Assembly: GCF_914767665.1 (NCBI RefSeq)
Contig: NC_059504.1
Span: 36,673,720 to 36,737,719, forward strand
Source: Harmonia axyridis
Lineage: Eukaryota > Arthropoda > Insecta > Coleoptera > Coccinellidae
Length of the DNA stretch: 64,000 bases
Direction: 5' to 3'
The notes beneath the pieces are model-generated. The model was not told the DNA's origin and searched no databases. It saw only the letters and a program-made list of their open reading frames with translations. The first letter of the stretch is position 1. Every line of letters begins with the position of its first letter. Of the stretch, positions 61,541 through 64,000 are shown piece after piece. The position numbers and the translations under genes are program-made.

Positions 61541-61963
61541 GTGTCCGTGAAGTTAACACCCACTTTTTCGAAATAAAGAATTTTTTTTCATTCGCTAGTA
61601 ACTCGTTAGTAACTATTTGTAACACAAAAATTTTTGTTTGTATCTCAAGGATACTAGTAAAACAACATCGAATTCCGCGAGGATGCTAACTTCGTTTTTT
61701 TTTCCAATTTTTTTTATTTCTCCAAAAAAAAATCAGTTAGAAAGTCCATCGTCACTCCTAAAATGTGAAGTTAGCACCCACTTTTTCGAAAATTAAGAAT
61801 TTTTTTTTTGCATTCGTTATTAACTATTTATAACACAAAAATTTTCGTTTGTAACCCAACCTATAATCAAAAAATGTTACTTACAAATAGTTACTTATGA
61901 GTTACTAACGAATGCAAAAAAAAATTCGATTTTCGAAAAAGTGGGTGCTATCTTCACAGACAC
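61541..61963. mobile_element. foldback MITE with internal direct duplication
   Basis: 'gtgtccgtgaagttaacacc' at 61541 is inverted as '...agcaccc...cttcacagacac' at about 61947-61963. The arms continue through 'actttttcgaaa' and 'agtaactatttgtaac'. The left arm is repeated in direct orientation at 61768-61850. No ORF. Confidence 0.75.
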
Positions 61964-62329
61964 TTATATTGTATACACTCAAATAGATATACCTACTTAG
62001 CACTAAAATTCATCAATAGACGATAGACTTCCACTTACATTGTAACTAATACCATATATGTATTCACTATCATTCATCAAGTAAGTTAGTATTCTCTCCA
62101 TATTGAGTAGACGTGTTTTTTGGTGCTCTTTATGATATTTATCGAGGCGAATAATTGATCGAGGTTTTTCAAATTGTTTTAAATCGGAAAATAATCTTGT
62201 TGATTATTTTTCAAGACATATGAAATATTCATTTAAAAACAGTAAATGATCCAGTGAAAACCACCTCCGCTGATTATTATATTTTATGGCAAATTGTGTA
62301 AACAAGAACAATTTTGCTGAATTCTGAAT
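61964..62329. other. spacer / possible 5' UTR of the retroelement
   Basis: AT-rich; no feature identified. May include the 5' part of the retrotransposon whose ORF1 follows. Confidence 0.3.
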
Positions 62330-63385
62330 ATGCCAGCCAGTGGCGCACTCAAGAAGTGTTTCCCACAAAGTAAATCGGATGAAATGGAAATGAACTGTGA
62401 TAAATGTGGAAACAAATTAGAAGATTTCTTCGTGTTAGGCGATGGATTATGCAAGCGGAGATTTCATCCAAATTGTGCCAATTTAGCGGATGATGCGTGG
62501 ACAACGATATCAAATGCTACAAATGCAAAATGGTACTGTAATCAGTACCTGTTGTACATCGAATTGTTTTTGGAAAATGGTATAAACATAGCTGAAATAA
62601 AAAAACTATTTGAAGAAAAAATTGTTGATATTGAAAACAAGTTAACTGCTACAAAAAATGCTAAGCAGAATGCGAAAACAGAAACTTATGCGCAAGCTAC
62701 AGGAGAGGTGTTGGTGATAAAACCTAAACGAAAGCAGGAAAGTTCAATTATTAAAGAAGCCCTAATGAAATCTTGCAACCCTGCTACCTTAGAGGTAGGA
62801 ATAACCCAAGTCAAAAACATCAGAAGGTGGAATCCTGATCAAATGCAACAGCAAAGAAGAAGTTGAAAAAATAAGATCTGCAACTGAGAAGAAATTAAAA
62901 AGATGTTACGATATGAGTGCCAACCAAATAAATCCAAGGATTAAAATAGTAGGAACAGAGGAAGATATGGATAAAGAAACAATTGAGGAAATGATAAGAA
63001 AACAAAATGCGTGCCTTATCAAAGAACATCACCTTTTAGATGTGAAAATAATCAAGAAGATGAGAACTAGATATATGGCCATTGCAGAATGCGATCCTTC
63101 GTGTTGTAGTCTTCTTGTCGAGAGAGGAAAATTGAGTATAGGATGGTCCAGATGCAGTGTGTATGAATATGTACCAGTATTCAGATGCTACAGATGTGGA
63201 AATTTTGATCACAAGGCCAGTGAGTGCACAGAAGAAGATAGATGCCTACTTTGTACGTCAGTAAGTCACAAAACTGAAAATTGTAATGAGAAAGTAAAGT
63301 GTCATAATTGTGTATCAATGAATGAAAAGTTTTCACTAAAATTGAATGTAGAACATAATATATTTGATTTGAATTGTTCAGTATA
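62330..63385 (+). pseudogene. non-LTR retrotransposon ORF1 (PHD-like plus CCHC knuckles), frameshifted
   Basis: Frame one (62330-62866) begins MPASGALKK and carries a PHD-like Cys/His finger (CDKCGNKLEDFF...CKRRFHPNC) and a coiled-coil (IKKLFEEKIVDIENKL). At about 62830 the frame shifts by one base into GGILIKCNSKEEVEKIRSAT, which runs into the second frame (62913-63385) with gag-like knuckles: CYRCGNFDHKASEC, CLLCTSVSHKTENC and CHNC. This domain order is usual for ORF1 of Jockey/I/CR1-related insect elements. The frame is broken by the MITE at 63386. The RT would lie beyond the window. Confidence 0.85.
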
Positions 63386-63969
63386 CAGGGTAGCCATTTG
63401 AAAACGAAACAGACGAGATTACAGACGAAATAAAGTTTTTCGATAGAAATGCTCGGACAGGTCGATTTCTGTTTCGAGGGGGACAACTTAAGATGTAGGT
63501 TACGGACGCATAGCCCTTCAACCCTTGCTACTACAACCCTCACCCCCAAATTTTGAATAGGGAAGATGGGGTGAGTGATACCTCATTTGAAAGGTATTTT
63601 TATACTGATTTCAGCACAGTAATTGTTTTTTCATTTTATGCATTAGTTCTCGAAATACCATGACTGTGGCTTCCTTTCTAACTAACTAACGCATAAATAT
63701 TTCGAGAACCAATGCATAAAATGAAAAAACAATTACTGTGCTGAAATCAGTATAAAAATACCTTTAAATTGAGGTATCACTCACCCCATCTTCCCTATTC
63801 AAAAATTGGGGGTGGGGGTTGTAGCAGCAAGGGTTGAAGCGCTATGCGTCCGTAACCTACATCTTAAGTTGTCCCCCTCGAAACAGAAATCGACCTGTCC
63901 GAGCATTTCTATCGAAAAACTTTATTTCGTCTGTAATCTCGTCTGTTTCGTTTTCAAATGGCCACCCTG
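63386..63969. mobile_element. near-perfect palindromic MITE inside ORF1
   Basis: 584 bp: left end 'cagggtagccatttgaaaac', right end the inverse 'gttttcaaatggccaccctg', TA outside both. The arms are about 280 bp and differ at only a few positions; the centre near 63670-63700 has almost no loop. It lies inside the retrotransposon ORF1, which reads open again after it. Confidence 0.93.
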
Positions 63970-64000
63970 TATATTTGTAACAGTTCTCAAAATAATATCG

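Overview
This is a nuclear genomic window from an insect, most likely a beetle. The base composition is AT-rich and the genes are split by short GT-AG introns. The six host genes are insect-like, the ultraspiracle ligand-binding domain is of the RXR-like type, and the spacers are packed with Tc1/mariner remnants, MITEs and non-LTR retroelements. The order assignment (Coleoptera) is inference; insect is secure.

Host genes, left to right: (1) a TEX10/IPI1 homologue, plus strand, 1835-5078, 9-10 exons; (2) PINCH/steamer duck, plus strand, 11543-12601, five LIM domains in one uninterrupted exon; (3) ultraspiracle/RXR, minus strand, six exons between 18522 and 15235 and a probable first coding exon at 39232-39214, so intron 1 is about 20.7 kb; (4) F-actin capping protein beta (cpb), plus strand, about 39754-40865, divergent from the usp start across about 0.5 kb; (5) a LAMP1-type lysosomal membrane glycoprotein, plus strand, signal-peptide exon at 42158 and the rest at 50535-52247, with an alternative last exon at 54428-54491; (6) the zinc-finger exon of a Snail-family repressor, minus strand, 60297-59327, whose first exon lies beyond the window. 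These are unrelated housekeeping and developmental genes, not a pathway cluster. The only likely shared regulation is the head-to-head usp/cpb promoter. PINCH and usp are convergent.

The rest is mobile DNA in layers. Usp intron 1 (18.5-39.2 kb) holds a 94-bp minisatellite (about 14 units), a GC-rich island, a 1.17-kb long-arm foldback element, mariners from several families, an element with an 8-bp target duplication that contains a mariner, a Tc1 relic, a reverse-transcriptase fragment and an 818-bp MITE. Lamp1 intron 1 (42.2-50.5 kb) holds a Jockey-like reverse transcriptase split by a retroposed, decaying C2H2 zinc-finger gene, a second copy of the same MITE, a hAT end and a mariner. To the right of lamp1 lie a 1.9-kb reverse-transcriptase element with its 311-bp internal deletion product, two 0.5-kb direct repeats flanking the snail exon, and a retrotransposon ORF1 split by a near-perfect palindromic MITE at the right edge.

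I found no tRNA, rRNA or CRISPR. The most notable items are the usp exon 1 and shared-promoter inference, the nested zinc-finger retrocopy, the alternative LAMP1 tail, and the set of different elements that all end in CAGG(G/A)T next to a TA duplication.
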